Positions 1-8,409 of a DNA stretch of 64,000 nt are shown piece by piece; position 1 is the first letter of the stretch, and each line of letters begins with the position of its first letter. A model generated the notes under the pieces. That model searched no databases and was not told the DNA's origin. It was given only the letters and a program-made list of their open reading frames with translations. The translations under genes and the position numbers were made by a program. Source of the stretch: Flavobacterium glycines (lineage in GTDB: Bacteria > Bacteroidota > Bacteroidia > Flavobacteriales > Flavobacteriaceae); contig NZ_FNEO01000003.1 of assembly GCF_900100165.1 (NCBI RefSeq), forward strand, positions 124,001 to 188,000. Direction: 5' to 3'.

Positions 1-850
1 TGGCTAATGAAGGCACATAAACTGCTTCACTTTGAATAGTATCTAACTTAGCTTCCTGTTCCGTAATTTTTCTGGCAATCTCAAGGGTTTCCGGATAATG
101 AGTCAAAATCTGAGAACCTATCCTGTCTTTCAACGGCGTTACAATACTTCCGCGATTCGTATAATCTTCCGGATTTGCTGTAAATACAAATTGCATATCA
201 AGTGGCATTCGCACCTTAAATCCGCGAATCTGAATATCACCTTCCTGCAAAATATTAAATAAAGCAACCTGAATTCGGGCTTGCAAATCCGGTAATTCGT
301 TTATCACAAAAATACATCGATTGGCACGCGGAATCATCCCAAAATGAATCACGCGATCATCAGCATAAGACAATTTTAAATTAGCCGCTTTTATAGGATC
401 AACATCACCTATCAAATCGGCAACAGTTACATCAGGAGTGGCAAGTTTTTCAAAAAAACGCTCACTTCTGTGCAACCAGGAAATAGGCGTTTCATCTCCT
501 TTATCTATAATTAAATCTTTAGCAAAACGCGAAATAGGATTTAATGGATCATCGTTTATTTCAGAACCGCTCACATACGGAATGTATTCATCAAGTAATT
601 CGACCATTTTACGGGCCAATCGGGTTTTGGCCTGACCGCGAAGTCCCAATAAATTGATGTTATGTCGCGAAAGAATAGCCCGTTCCAACTCAGGAATTAC
701 AGTGTTTTCAAAACCATGAACTCCTTCAAATGTGGGAACTCCCAATTTAATTTTTTCTCTCAAATTGTTACGCAATTCGTCTTTTATGCTTTTACTTTTA
801 TAGCCGAAAGCTTTTAATTCACCTAAAGTATTAATAGTTTCTATTTTCAT
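1..850 (-). CDS. MoxR/Mg-chelatase-type AAA+ ATPase, C-terminus cut off by window edge
   Basis: The reading frame starts at the ATG at 848-850 and runs off the left edge, so about 283 N-terminal codons are present. A Walker A motif (GLRGQAKT) lies near residue 70, and later segments resemble the AAA+ core of Mg-chelatase subunit I/MoxR proteins (IPRANRCIFVINELPDLQ, a Walker B-like strand with NE in place of DE, then FTANPEDYTNRG). MoxR-type ATPases usually work with a VWA-domain protein as a chaperone-like remodelling pair, and such a gene lies directly upstream on the same strand. The 123-bp gap between them shows no terminator. The substrate cannot be deduced. In Flavobacteria this family is often labelled magnesium chelatase, but no chlorophyll genes are present here, so that name should not be read as a function. 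Confidence 0.85.
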   Translation of the reverse strand, partial: MKIETINTLGELKAFGYKSKSIKDELRNNLREKIKLGVPTFEGVHGFENTVIPELERAILSRHNINLLGLRGQAKTRLARKMVELLDEYIPYVSGSEINDDPLNPISRFAKDLIIDKGDETPISWLHRSERFFEKLATPDVTVADLIGDVDPIKAANLKLSYADDRVIHFGMIPRANRCIFVINELPDLQARIQVALFNILQEGDIQIRGFKVRMPLDMQFVFTANPEDYTNRGSIVTPLKDRIGSQILTHYPETLEIARKITEQEAKLDTIQSEAVYVPSLA

Positions 851-973
851 ATTTAAAATTTAAAGATTGAAACATTGAATAATTTAAAAATATATTCAGT
901 TTTATCAAATAAATACCATTGTTCCTAATTTCTTTTTTCTTGCTTCTTTGTTCTATTTTCTAATTACTTCAAT

Positions 974-2098
974 TTACTTCAATCTCTTTTTACGATTCAT
1001 TTCATAATCTTCAAAAATCATCTCACCCAAACCTTTCAAACCGGTATAAAAGGCTTTTCCCTGATTGGCTTCAGTAAATTTATTTACGAATTTTTGCAGA
1101 TAAGGATCACTGGCAATCATAAAAGTGGTAATCGGAATGTGCAATTTTCTAGCCTGCTGTGCCTGAGTATAACATTTGTCAACTATATATTCATCTAACC
1201 CATTACTGTTCATATAATAAGAACCATCCCGTTCCCTTACGCAGCTGGGTTTTCCATCTGTTATCATGAAAATTTGTTTGTTGGTATTTCGTTTTCTTCG
1301 AAGCATATCCATTGCCAATTGCAAACCGGCAACGGTATTAGTATGAAAGGGACCAACTTTTAAATACGGTAAATCTTTGATAGCAATTGGCCAGGCATCG
1401 TTTCCAAAAACCAAAATATCCAGAGTATCTTTTGGATAACGAGTCGTAATTAATTCAGCCAGTGCCATAGCCACTTTCTTAGCAGGTGTAATACGGTCTT
1501 CGCCATACAAAATCATACTGTGGCTGATATCAATCATCAAAACAGTACTCATTTGGGCTTTGTACTGTGTATCTTCAACAACCAAATCATTTTCCGTCAG
1601 CATGAAATCATTCACGCCGTTATTGATTTGGGCATTACGTAAACTTTCAGTCAATGAAATTCGTTCCAAGCTGTCGCCAAAATGAAATTCTCTGAATTCT
1701 CCCGTATGTTCATCGCCGTTTCCGGCATGTTTTGTTTTGTGATTTCCGTTTCCGGAGCGTTTTAGCTTACCAAATATTTGGTCTAAGGCTTGTTGACGAA
1801 TGGCTCTTTCGGTCTTTGCAGTGATTCCAAAACCTGAAGTTCCATCGTCTTTCAGTTCGTCTTTGATGTAGCCTTTTTTCTTTAAATCTTCAATAAAATC
1901 ATCTATAGTATAGTGTTCATCAGTCAATTTATATTCCTTGTCTAATTCACGCAACCAATCGATAGCTTCATCAAAATCTCCCGAAGCATGTGTGATCAAC
2001 TCTTTGAATATCTCAAAAAGTTTATCAAACGGAGACTGATTGGGAGCCTGATACTGTTTAAAATAGAAACCTTTTTTACTGCTCTTTTCCATAACCAT
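974..2098 (-). CDS. VWA-domain protein, partner of the adjacent AAA+ ATPase
   Basis: 374 aa. A von Willebrand factor A domain occupies roughly residues 183-360. Its metal-ion-dependent adhesion site is visible as DISHS (D190, S192, S194), and a second MIDAS-type segment, MITDGKPS, follows. The N-terminal 130 residues are hydrophilic and include a Gly/His-rich linker (residues 115-133). There is no signal peptide, so it is probably cytoplasmic. It is followed by the AAA+ gene on the same strand, the usual MoxR-VWA or chelatase I/D-like arrangement. Two in-frame ATGs lie 6 nt apart (2096-2098 and 2090-2092) and either could start translation. Confidence 0.85.
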   Translation of the reverse strand: MVMEKSSKKGFYFKQYQAPNQSPFDKLFEIFKELITHASGDFDEAIDWLRELDKEYKLTDEHYTIDDFIEDLKKKGYIKDELKDDGTSGFGITAKTERAIRQQALDQIFGKLKRSGNGNHKTKHAGNGDEHTGEFREFHFGDSLERISLTESLRNAQINNGVNDFMLTENDLVVEDTQYKAQMSTVLMIDISHSMILYGEDRITPAKKVAMALAELITTRYPKDTLDILVFGNDAWPIAIKDLPYLKVGPFHTNTVAGLQLAMDMLRRKRNTNKQIFMITDGKPSCVRERDGSYYMNSNGLDEYIVDKCYTQAQQARKLHIPITTFMIASDPYLQKFVNKFTEANQGKAFYTGLKGLGEMIFEDYEMNRKKRLK

Positions 2099-2221
2099 TA
2101 AAATTACATTATTTTAAAATGTACTTCAACTCAACGGTTATTAATTTTAAGTTAAAAGAAATCCCTAAAAAGTAAAATTTTCTCTTCCCCGTCCCTAAAG
2201 CGTGGAAAATTTCTTGAAAAA

Positions 2222-2596
2222 TCAATAATATTCACCATCAACATAATACCAAATTCCGTCTTCCTGAACAAAAGTGGAAAACTCGTGATGAATATGCGAC
2301 TTTTTATTTGAATCCAAATAATAGGCTTTAAATTCAACTGTAGTAGCAGTTGCTTTAAGAACTTCTAATTTTTGCCATTGATTAGAAGTAGCCCAAAGCA
2401 AAATATCTTCTTTAGGATATAAAGCCCTTTGCGACACATCCGTTGTTGCCACTAAATAATCAGCCTGATGTGTGGCGTAAGCACTATAACGGGAACGCAT
2501 CAAAGCTTCGGCTGTGGGTGCCTTTTCTAATCCTTTCAAATAAGGTTCGCAACAATCTTCAAATGATTTTTGCGAATTACAATAACAGAGACTCAT
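2222..2596 (-). CDS. YchJ/UPF0225-type SEC-C motif protein
   Basis: 124 aa. The N-terminus carries a SEC-C zinc-binding motif (CYC near residues 4-6 and CC at 15-16), followed by the characteristic PTAEALMRSRYSAY segment of the YchJ/UPF0225 family. Family members have an NTF2-like fold after the metal motif. E. coli YchJ is longer, and I see no second C-terminal SEC-C motif here. The molecular role of YchJ is not established. It lies 12 nt downstream of a small acidic gene and probably shares its transcript. Confidence 0.8.
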   Translation of the reverse strand: MSLCYCNSQKSFEDCCEPYLKGLEKAPTAEALMRSRYSAYATHQADYLVATTDVSQRALYPKEDILLWATSNQWQKLEVLKATATTVEFKAYYLDSNKKSHIHHEFSTFVQEDGIWYYVDGEYY

Positions 2597-2608
2597 AACT
2601 GAAAAAAC

Positions 2609-2839
2609 TTAGACCTGACCATTGAGCGCCACGATCCTTTGAAACAATTGATTCAACAAAACCTGATACTTACTCAATTCTACTAAATCCTCGTCGTCAT
2701 CACTTATATCTAATAAATCATCTAATTGTTCGCTAACATCTACCAATTTATTATTGGCTTCTTTGGCGTTTTTTGCAGCTATTAAATCGATTATTTCCTG
2801 AACCTCAGCTTTCAATAAGGCGTATTTATCGTTTTCCAT
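2609..2839 (-). CDS. small acidic helical protein, function unknown
   Basis: 76 aa, predicted almost entirely alpha-helical, with an acidic cluster in the middle (DISDDDEDLVEL). No signal peptide, membrane segment or recognised motif. Its ATG (2837-2839) begins 2 nt after the stop of a 50-codon gene, and a YchJ-like gene follows after 12 nt, so the three probably form one operon. I do not recognise the family. The compact operon spacing supports it as a real gene. Confidence 0.65.
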   Translation of the reverse strand: MENDKYALLKAEVQEIIDLIAAKNAKEANNKLVDVSEQLDDLLDISDDDEDLVELSKYQVLLNQLFQRIVALNGQV

Positions 2840-2841
2840 TT

Positions 2842-2994
2842 CTATTTGTTTTCTTCGTTTTTGTTTTCATTAAACTTTTTGACAATTTCCTTCAATTTTT
2901 CTTTTCTAAGCATTTCGGCCTGTTTTGCTTTAGCCTGAGCTTTATGCAACTTGTCATTGTGTTTCTTTATATTTTTTTCATTATTTCTTCCCAT
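2842..2994 (-). CDS. very small basic protein, first gene of operon
   Basis: 50 codons plus TAG, from the ATG at 2992-2994. The product is highly charged and lysine-rich (starts MGRNNEKNIKKHND), looks like a single amphipathic helix, and has no hydrophobic segment. The stop lies 2 nt before the ATG of the next small gene, which is the main evidence that it is translated. The 356 bp upstream contain no other gene. Function unknown; a basic helix of this kind could bind nucleic acid, but that is only a guess. Confidence 0.5.
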   Translation of the reverse strand: MGRNNEKNIKKHNDKLHKAQAKAKQAEMLRKEKLKEIVKKFNENKNEENK

Positions 2995-3350
2995 AATCCT
3001 CTTTTTTTAATCTACAATAACAATTTTCAAAAACTTTAAGCAACTAAACTATTTTTTAAGCATCTTAATACTGCACAAAGTTTATCATTTTTAAATAAAA
3101 TATTCAAATTAAAAAGAATCATTTCACTGGAATTTCTAAAAATAAAATAGAAAACCCACAATTTTAACATGATTTAACAAATAGTAATCAGCAATAGTTT
3201 TTTTCTAAAATTATCAAAAAAACAATAATCAATTTCGTTCAATTTTTAAATATTTTTCATAGTTTTGAGCTAAAAGCATTACTTTATTGCGATAGCTAAG
3301 CGTTTTTAGTAAAAAGCTAAAAGCATTACAAAAACAAAATTTCTTAAAAA
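2995..3350. other. 356-bp intergenic region with a 15-nt direct repeat
   Basis: Divergent intergenic region between the tiny minus-strand operon and the CHASE-PAS kinase. It is very AT-rich. The sequence AGCTAAAAGCATTAC occurs twice, at 3268-3282 and 3315-3329, 47 nt apart. A -7-like box TAGTTTTG (3260-3267) lies just before the first copy, so both copies may fall in the kinase leader. No small gene or RNA gene was recognised. Confidence 0.6.
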
Positions 3351-5708
3351 ATGAAATTAACAAAATTTTCTTTAAATCATAACAAATGGTTTCTGCTAAA
3401 ACCCAAGTTGATAGGGATATTCGTTTTTTTATTTTTTTGTGTCATTTTTTCACTGATTATTTCACAACAATACCATATTTTAAAAAAAGCAAAGAATGAT
3501 GCTATGCATACAAAGCTTCAGGCTATCCATAAAAGCATCGAGCAATCTTTGAAAAAAAATTATGTTGATGCATTAACATTAGCATTAACAATTAATGACA
3601 AAGGTGAACCCGAAAATTTTGAAGCTGTTGGAAAACAAATTCTTGCTTCGGATTCTAATATTGATGCCGTACAACTCGTTCCTAATGGGATTATCCGTTA
3701 CACTTATCCTTTAAAAGGAAATGAAGCGGCAATAGGAATTAATCTTTTCAACGATAAGAAACAACGTCCTGAGGCCTTAAAAGCTATTAAAACCCGAAAA
3801 ATGCATTTTGCAGGTCCGTTTGAATTAAAACAAGGAGGAATGGGGATTTTAGGCCGATTAGCTATTTATAAGAACAATAAATTTTGGGGATTTTCAGCAG
3901 TTTTAATTCGATTAAATACACTATTAGAAAAACCGGAAATAAAAAAACTCGACCAGTCTAAATATTATTTTCAATTTTCTAAAATAAATCCAATTACAAA
4001 AAAAGAAAACTTTTTTTTAGACACAAAAACAAAGCTTAACCCTAAAAATGCTATCACTTCTATTATACCTGACGGCGACTGGAAACTATATTTGGTAGAT
4101 AAAAAACCTTATGAGCTAATATTTCCCTTTGCAGTACGTGCATTTTTAGCTTTGATTTTAGCTTCTTTAATTGGTTTTTTAACAGCTTCCTTTTTTAAAA
4201 AACCAGCCGAATTAGAAAAATTACTTCGCAAACAAACAGATAAACTTTTAAGAAACGAAATTAAATTCAAAAGTATTTTTGATCAGGCTGCTGTAGGAAT
4301 TACTTATTTAGACTCTATTACCGGACGATTCTCGGAAGTAAATAAGAAATTTTGCGATTTAACAGGATACAGCAGTGACGAATTAAAACTATTAGACGTA
4401 AAAGCCATTACTCATCCGGATGATATAGAAAAATCTTTGGATTTCCTAAAAAAACTCTACCGAAAGGAAATTCAGGAGTATGCAATGGAAAAAAGATACA
4501 TTACTAAATCAGGAGAAATAATCTGGGTTAACATCACTGTTTCAGCTCTTTGGAAAGAAGAAGAAGCAACTTCAAAGCATGTAATAATTATAGAAGATAT
4601 TACAAAAAGAAAAAAAGCAGATCAGATTATTATTGACTCACAACAAAGAATTGAGTCACTAATCAATACAGTTGACGGAATTGTATGGGAATGTGATGCA
4701 AAAACCTTGGAATTCACTTTCGTTAGTAAAAAAGTAGAAGCTATTTTAGGATATACCGCCAAAGAATGGATGAGCACCCCTTCTTTTTGGACAGATCATA
4801 TTCACCATCAAGACAAAGACTTTGCGATACAATTCTGTGCAGAACAAACAGCTCTAAAATTAGACCATGATTTTGAATATCGAATGATTGCAAAAGACGG
4901 TTCAACTGTTTGGCTTAGAGATATTGTAAACGTAATCATTGAAAACGAAGAAGTAAAAACCTTAAGAGGTATCATGATTGATGTTACTAAAAACAAAGAA
5001 ATTCAAAAAGACTTAAACAATTCATTTAATCTGGTTAGCGAACAAAATAAAAGATTATTGAATTTTTCTTATATAGTTTCACATAATTTAAGATCACACA
5101 CCAGCAATATTTCATCAATAGTTGATTTAATTGAAAACTCAGATTCAGAGGATGAAAAAGAAGAAATGATTCAGTTATTGAAATCCGTTTCCGATTCCTT
5201 AAATGAAACCATGCTTAATCTTAATGAAGTTGTAAATATCCAAACCAACGTAGATATTGTAACCGAAAAACTAAACTTAAAACAATATATTGACAATACA
5301 CTAACCATTTTGTCTGACCAAATTCAGTTAAAAGGCGTAAAAGTAATTTCTTCTGTCAAAAAAGATATTGAAATCATCTATAATCCGGCCTATTTGGAAA
5401 GTGTTCTATACAATCTTATTTCAAATGCTATCCGTTACAGTCATCAGGAAAGACATCCTACTATTCAGATTGACTGTTATACAGAAGGTAAAAAAACAGT
5501 ACTTAAAGTTTCGGATAATGGAATTGGAATTGACCTAAATAAAAATGGTCATAAAATCTTTGGAATGTATAAAAAATTCAGTACCCATAAAGACTCAAAA
5601 GGTATTGGATTATTCATTACAAAAAATCAAATTGATGCTATGGGTGGCAGTATTACTGTTGAAAGTGAACCCAATTTAGGAACAACGTTTAAAGTGTATA
5701 TATCATAA
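3351..5708 (+). CDS. membrane CHASE-PAS-PAS sensor histidine kinase
   Basis: 785 aa. A membrane segment at about residues 19-38 is followed by an extracytoplasmic CHASE-like sensor domain (about 70-195, with VQLVPNGIIRYTYP) and a second membrane segment (257-281). Two PAS domains follow (about 300-420 and 430-550). The dimerisation/phosphoacceptor segment has H578 in the context SHNLRSH, a variant common in flavobacterial PAS kinases, and a HATPase_c domain follows with NAIRYSH, DNGIGIDL and KGIGLFIT. The stop overlaps the start of the receiver gene by one base (TAATG), so the two are translationally coupled and almost certainly form a kinase-regulator pair. CHASE domains bind small extracellular ligands; the ligand here is unknown. 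Confidence 0.9.
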   Translation: MKLTKFSLNHNKWFLLKPKLIGIFVFLFFCVIFSLIISQQYHILKKAKNDAMHTKLQAIHKSIEQSLKKNYVDALTLALTINDKGEPENFEAVGKQILASDSNIDAVQLVPNGIIRYTYPLKGNEAAIGINLFNDKKQRPEALKAIKTRKMHFAGPFELKQGGMGILGRLAIYKNNKFWGFSAVLIRLNTLLEKPEIKKLDQSKYYFQFSKINPITKKENFFLDTKTKLNPKNAITSIIPDGDWKLYLVDKKPYELIFPFAVRAFLALILASLIGFLTASFFKKPAELEKLLRKQTDKLLRNEIKFKSIFDQAAVGITYLDSITGRFSEVNKKFCDLTGYSSDELKLLDVKAITHPDDIEKSLDFLKKLYRKEIQEYAMEKRYITKSGEIIWVNITVSALWKEEEATSKHVIIIEDITKRKKADQIIIDSQQRIESLINTVDGIVWECDAKTLEFTFVSKKVEAILGYTAKEWMSTPSFWTDHIHHQDKDFAIQFCAEQTALKLDHDFEYRMIAKDGSTVWLRDIVNVIIENEEVKTLRGIMIDVTKNKEIQKDLNNSFNLVSEQNKRLLNFSYIVSHNLRSHTSNISSIVDLIENSDSEDEKEEMIQLLKSVSDSLNETMLNLNEVVNIQTNVDIVTEKLNLKQYIDNTLTILSDQIQLKGVKVISSVKKDIEIIYNPAYLESVLYNLISNAIRYSHQERHPTIQIDCYTEGKKTVLKVSDNGIGIDLNKNGHKIFGMYKKFSTHKDSKGIGLFITKNQIDAMGGSITVESEPNLGTTFKVYIS

Positions 5709-6094
5709 TGGAAAAAACAATTTGGATAATAGACGATGATCCTATCTATCAAATCATCATGAAAAAAATAATCCTGAAATCAGGAATATTTTCGGCTACA
5801 CAATCATTTACAAATGGAAAAGAAGCTATTGATTCATTAAAGAAAAATATAACCGAGAATGAAAAATTTCCGGATATCATACTATTAGATATCGAAATGC
5901 CTGTTCTTGACGGATGGGGATTTATGGAAGAAATAGCCGTTTTAAAATCACAAATAAACGCCAAACTCAATATCTATATTTCCAGTTCTTCAATTGCCAT
6001 TGATGATAAAGAAAGAGCTAAAAACAATCCTAATATTTTTGGTTATATGTGTAAACCTATAAGTCTTGAGGATTTAATAAAAATTGCTTCTTAA
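5708..6094 (+). CDS. single-domain response regulator (receiver only)
   Basis: 128 aa, consisting of a CheY-like receiver alone. The acidic pocket (D9-D11), phosphoacceptor D61 in LLDIEMP, and conserved K116 in CKP are all present. There is no output domain, so it must act by protein-protein contact or as a phosphorelay intermediate. It starts at the ATG overlapping the kinase stop, so the partner kinase is clear. Its stop overlaps the stop of the convergent gene by a few bases (TTAA at 6091-6094), leaving no room for a separate terminator. Confidence 0.9.
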   Translation: MEKTIWIIDDDPIYQIIMKKIILKSGIFSATQSFTNGKEAIDSLKKNITENEKFPDIILLDIEMPVLDGWGFMEEIAVLKSQINAKLNIYISSSSIAIDDKERAKNNPNIFGYMCKPISLEDLIKIAS

Positions 6095-6651
6095 TTAGAA
6101 AGTTTTTCAGCAACTTCCCTTTTAACCCTATCCAGACTTTTATCTGTATTAATCAATTCTTCAATAATTAATGAGCGTAAAAGTCCAATATCATCACATT
6201 CAAAATGCTTTGCCCAGGAAGTAAGCTCAATGATGTTCCTAATTTGCTTGATTCTTTTGGTTGTTTCCAAACTATTGCGCAGCAAGGTTTTTTGATTGTA
6301 ATCCGGATTTAATTTATGCTGATAATTAACAGCATTCTTAGTGTAATCCATTTCTAAATAATACAGTTTTTCTGTAGCATTATCAGGATAAAAACAATCC
6401 CATTTTGCAAAACCTATTTTATACTTAGACGCAGTTTCGGGTTCCATAGGTACCAACCGCCATTTGCTGTTTGCTAATCTTCCCCAGTGATTAGAAAGAC
6501 GATACATTCCTTCAGTTGAATAATAATAACTACTCCCCGCCTTGCTTTCAAATTGCTTTTTTAATCCTTCAATAGCATCAGGAAGTACTTCATGAAAAAC
6601 ACAAAAAGTGTTTTTAAATGAATTAGGATGTGGTTTGTAATTTTTTTGCAT
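6091..6651 (-). CDS. conserved hypothetical protein, probably leaderless mRNA
   Basis: 186 aa from the ATG at 6649-6651 (MQKNYKPHPNSF). A longer form starting at 6678 is possible, but it would run through a perfect -7 box (TATATTTG on the minus strand, 6657-6664), so the shorter start is preferred. The protein is soluble and rich in aromatic residues (YRLSNHWGRLANSKWRLVP, then WDCFYPD), with a helical C-terminus. I do not recognise a domain. Only 5 nt separate the -7 box from the ATG, which suggests translation from a leaderless transcript. Confidence 0.7.
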   Translation of the reverse strand: MQKNYKPHPNSFKNTFCVFHEVLPDAIEGLKKQFESKAGSSYYYSTEGMYRLSNHWGRLANSKWRLVPMEPETASKYKIGFAKWDCFYPDNATEKLYYLEMDYTKNAVNYQHKLNPDYNQKTLLRNSLETTKRIKQIRNIIELTSWAKHFECDDIGLLRSLIIEELINTDKSLDRVKREVAEKLSN

Positions 6652-6656
6652 AGGCG

Positions 6657-6664
6657 CAAATATA
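6657..6664 (-). promoter_or_regulatory. -7 box for the gene starting at 6651
   Basis: TATATTTG on the minus strand matches the Bacteroidota consensus TAnnTTTG exactly and ends 5 nt before the ATG. No convincing TTG -33 element was found at the usual spacing. Confidence 0.55.
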
Positions 6665-6738
6665 CTTAGAATGCCCAAAACAGCCTAAAGCCAATTTTAA
6701 TTGATTAACTTTGTCCTGAAATTTTTAAAGAAACAATC

Positions 6739-6987
6739 ATGACCAAAGCTTCAGAAGAAAAGAGGTTACAAAAAGGAATATTTACAGGAATTATTGAAAA
6801 AGACGAAAACAACAACTTTTTTTGTGGAGAATATCTGTTAGATTACAAAATGGTTCTGGCCAAATTTGCTGTTGGTGATTGGATCACTATAAAATCAGTT
6901 ATTGAAAACCCAAGTGACATTAGTTATAAACAGTATCCTAAAAAGTCTAAAAACTTTGACAAGGCCAACAATAAAACCGAACAGTAA
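6739..6987 (+). CDS. small hypothetical protein, possibly OB-like
   Basis: 82 aa. The first 60 residues look like alternating beta-strands (GIFTGIIEKDENNNFFCGEYLLDYKMVLAKFAVGDWITIKSV), as in a small beta-barrel, and the C-terminus is lysine/asparagine-rich and probably disordered. No signal peptide or catalytic motif. It stands alone, divergent from the preceding hypothetical gene. The OB-like description is inference from the strand pattern, and function is unknown. Confidence 0.6.
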   Translation: MTKASEEKRLQKGIFTGIIEKDENNNFFCGEYLLDYKMVLAKFAVGDWITIKSVIENPSDISYKQYPKKSKNFDKANNKTEQ

Positions 6988-7068
6988 ACACTGATAATCT
7001 GCATTTTACATTTTAAAAAACTTTTTTCCTTTTTTTTTAATCATAAAGTGAAAACTTAAAAAAAAGTG

Positions 7069-7076
7069 TACCTTTG
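7069..7076 (+). promoter_or_regulatory. -7 box for the J-domain/KTSC gene
   Basis: TACCTTTG matches TAnnTTTG. A GTG at 7048-7050 could be a weak -33 element (18-nt spacing). Transcription would start near 7082, giving a leader of about 65 nt that contains the hairpin at 7095-7118. Confidence 0.5.
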
Positions 7077-7094
7077 CAAAAAAATTGTCGATTT

Positions 7095-7118
7095 TGAAAG
7101 TAAACATAATTACTTTCA
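7095..7118 (+). other. 9-bp stem-loop in the leader of the J/KTSC gene
   Basis: TGAAAGTAA (7095-7103) and TTACTTTCA (7110-7118) are perfect inverted repeats around a 6-nt loop. It sits between the -7 box and the ATG at 7149, so it is either an RNA hairpin in the leader or a palindromic operator just downstream of the transcription start. Confidence 0.5.
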
Positions 7119-7148
7119 CACTAACAGACAAGTAGTTACATTAAATTT

Positions 7149-7589
7149 ATGAAAAAAATAGTTGAATACCGCAAGCTTTTAAATGTTGATAAAACTGTAC
7201 AGCTAAAAGAATTGAAAACCATTTATCGTAATGCGATGAAAGAATCTCATCCTGATAAATTTCAAGGAGATGATGCCGGATTAAAAGCAGCTGAAGAAAA
7301 TAGTAAAAAAATCATTGAAGCTTACCACTTTTTAGTAAGTATCAATCCTGAAACTATCAAACAAAATCTACCTGAATACCAGGAAACTATTGCTACTGCT
7401 ACAGTTACTGATTATAAATTTGAAGAAGCCCGATTAATTATTAATTTCTCTAACGGTAGTGTTTATGAATACATTAGTGTTCCTAAAGCAACTTACATTA
7501 AAATGGTAAATGCTGATTCTCCTGCGAGATTCGCTAAAAGACATATTTTTGGTTCATTTCCTTACAGAAAAGTTACAAACCAAGATTAA
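7149..7589 (+). CDS. J-like domain plus KTSC domain protein
   Basis: 146 aa. The N-terminal half resembles a J domain: a helix, a basic helix (IYRNAMKES), the HPD signature (H34-P35-D36) and a helix III-like segment. The C-terminal half (about residues 85-143) matches the KTSC domain (VYEYISVPKATYIKMV, then FAKRHIFGSFPYRKV). KTSC domains are found alone or next to RNA-related proteins, and their function is unknown. The HPD motif suggests contact with DnaK. It is monocistronic: its own -7 box lies upstream and a strong bidirectional terminator follows. Confidence 0.8.
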   Translation: MKKIVEYRKLLNVDKTVQLKELKTIYRNAMKESHPDKFQGDDAGLKAAEENSKKIIEAYHFLVSINPETIKQNLPEYQETIATATVTDYKFEEARLIINFSNGSVYEYISVPKATYIKMVNADSPARFAKRHIFGSFPYRKVTNQD

Positions 7590-7611
7590 TTCATTAATCT
7601 GATAAAATATT

Positions 7612-7646
7612 AAAAAAGCCAGTAAAATACATTTACTGGCTTTTTT
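7612..7646. terminator. bidirectional rho-independent terminator
   Basis: GCCAGTAAA (7618-7626) pairs with TTTACTGGC (7632-7640) around a 5-nt loop, flanked by A-runs and T-runs. It serves the J/KTSC gene and the convergent SIMPL gene. Confidence 0.85.
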
Positions 7647-7671
7647 ATTTGTATCCTTTTAAATAGGGAAT

Positions 7672-8364
7672 TTATTCTAAAATAAAATTCACACTTACAT
7701 TTGCTATAATGGTAATTTCTCCAACAGCTAAGGTTTCTCTTGGAGCCGAATCGCTTTCCATAGCTGTCATTGTTTTAAATCTGGCATAAACAGGTTCCGG
7801 CGTATAACTTTGTGTATTATCGGATATTGTCATTGCTTTACCAACTTTTTGTCCTAAAACCGAAACATAATCTTCCGCTTTATGTTTGGCTTCTTTCATT
7901 GCTAATTTTCGGGCATCCGATTCGTATTGAGCCATTTTAGACGATTGAAAAACCACATTGTCAATTCGGTTTACACCTTGACTAACTAAGCCTTCCATCA
8001 ACTCATCGTATTTATTCAAATCTCTAACTGTAATTTCAATTGTTTGAGTAGCATTATACAAAGTTTTCTTTTTTTCGTAATCGTATTGTGGATTCAGGCT
8101 CACGCGTTGCGTTCTATAATCCGCAGGTGCTAAATTCATTTTTTTAATGAGTTTTAAAACGGCTTCTGTTTTTTCGTCGTTTTCTTTTTTCACCTCCTTA
8201 GCCACATTCCCTTTTGTTTCAATAGAAACCGAAACCGTAGCCTGATCCGGAATTACTTTTACTTTACCTTCACCGGAAACCGATATTTGTGGGACTTGTT
8301 TAATTTCCTGACCATAAGATAAAGTCATGAACATTACTGCTAAAAATACTATTACTCTTTTCAT
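7672..8364 (-). CDS. SIMPL-domain (DUF541, YggE-like) periplasmic protein
   Basis: 230 aa. A signal peptide (MKRVIVFLAVMFMTLSYG) is followed by the SIMPL/DUF541 domain, with the typical opening ISVSGEGKVKVIPDQATVSV and the later segment YNATQTIEITVRDLNKYDELM. It is expected in the periplasm. E. coli YggE is linked to oxidative-stress protection, but the biochemical function of the family is not settled. The rhomboid gene lies upstream on the same strand (45-bp gap). Confidence 0.88.
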   Translation of the reverse strand: MKRVIVFLAVMFMTLSYGQEIKQVPQISVSGEGKVKVIPDQATVSVSIETKGNVAKEVKKENDEKTEAVLKLIKKMNLAPADYRTQRVSLNPQYDYEKKKTLYNATQTIEITVRDLNKYDELMEGLVSQGVNRIDNVVFQSSKMAQYESDARKLAMKEAKHKAEDYVSVLGQKVGKAMTISDNTQSYTPEPVYARFKTMTAMESDSAPRETLAVGEITIIANVSVNFILE

Positions 8365-8409
8365 TGCTATATTTTTTTAATTTCTAGACAACATTCAAAA
8401 TTTGTGCCA

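Noticed and set aside
1..2098. Magnesium chelatase for chlorophyll synthesis
   Set aside because: The AAA-VWA pair resembles chelatase I/D subunits, but no H subunit or porphyrin genes are nearby, so a MoxR-type role is more likely.
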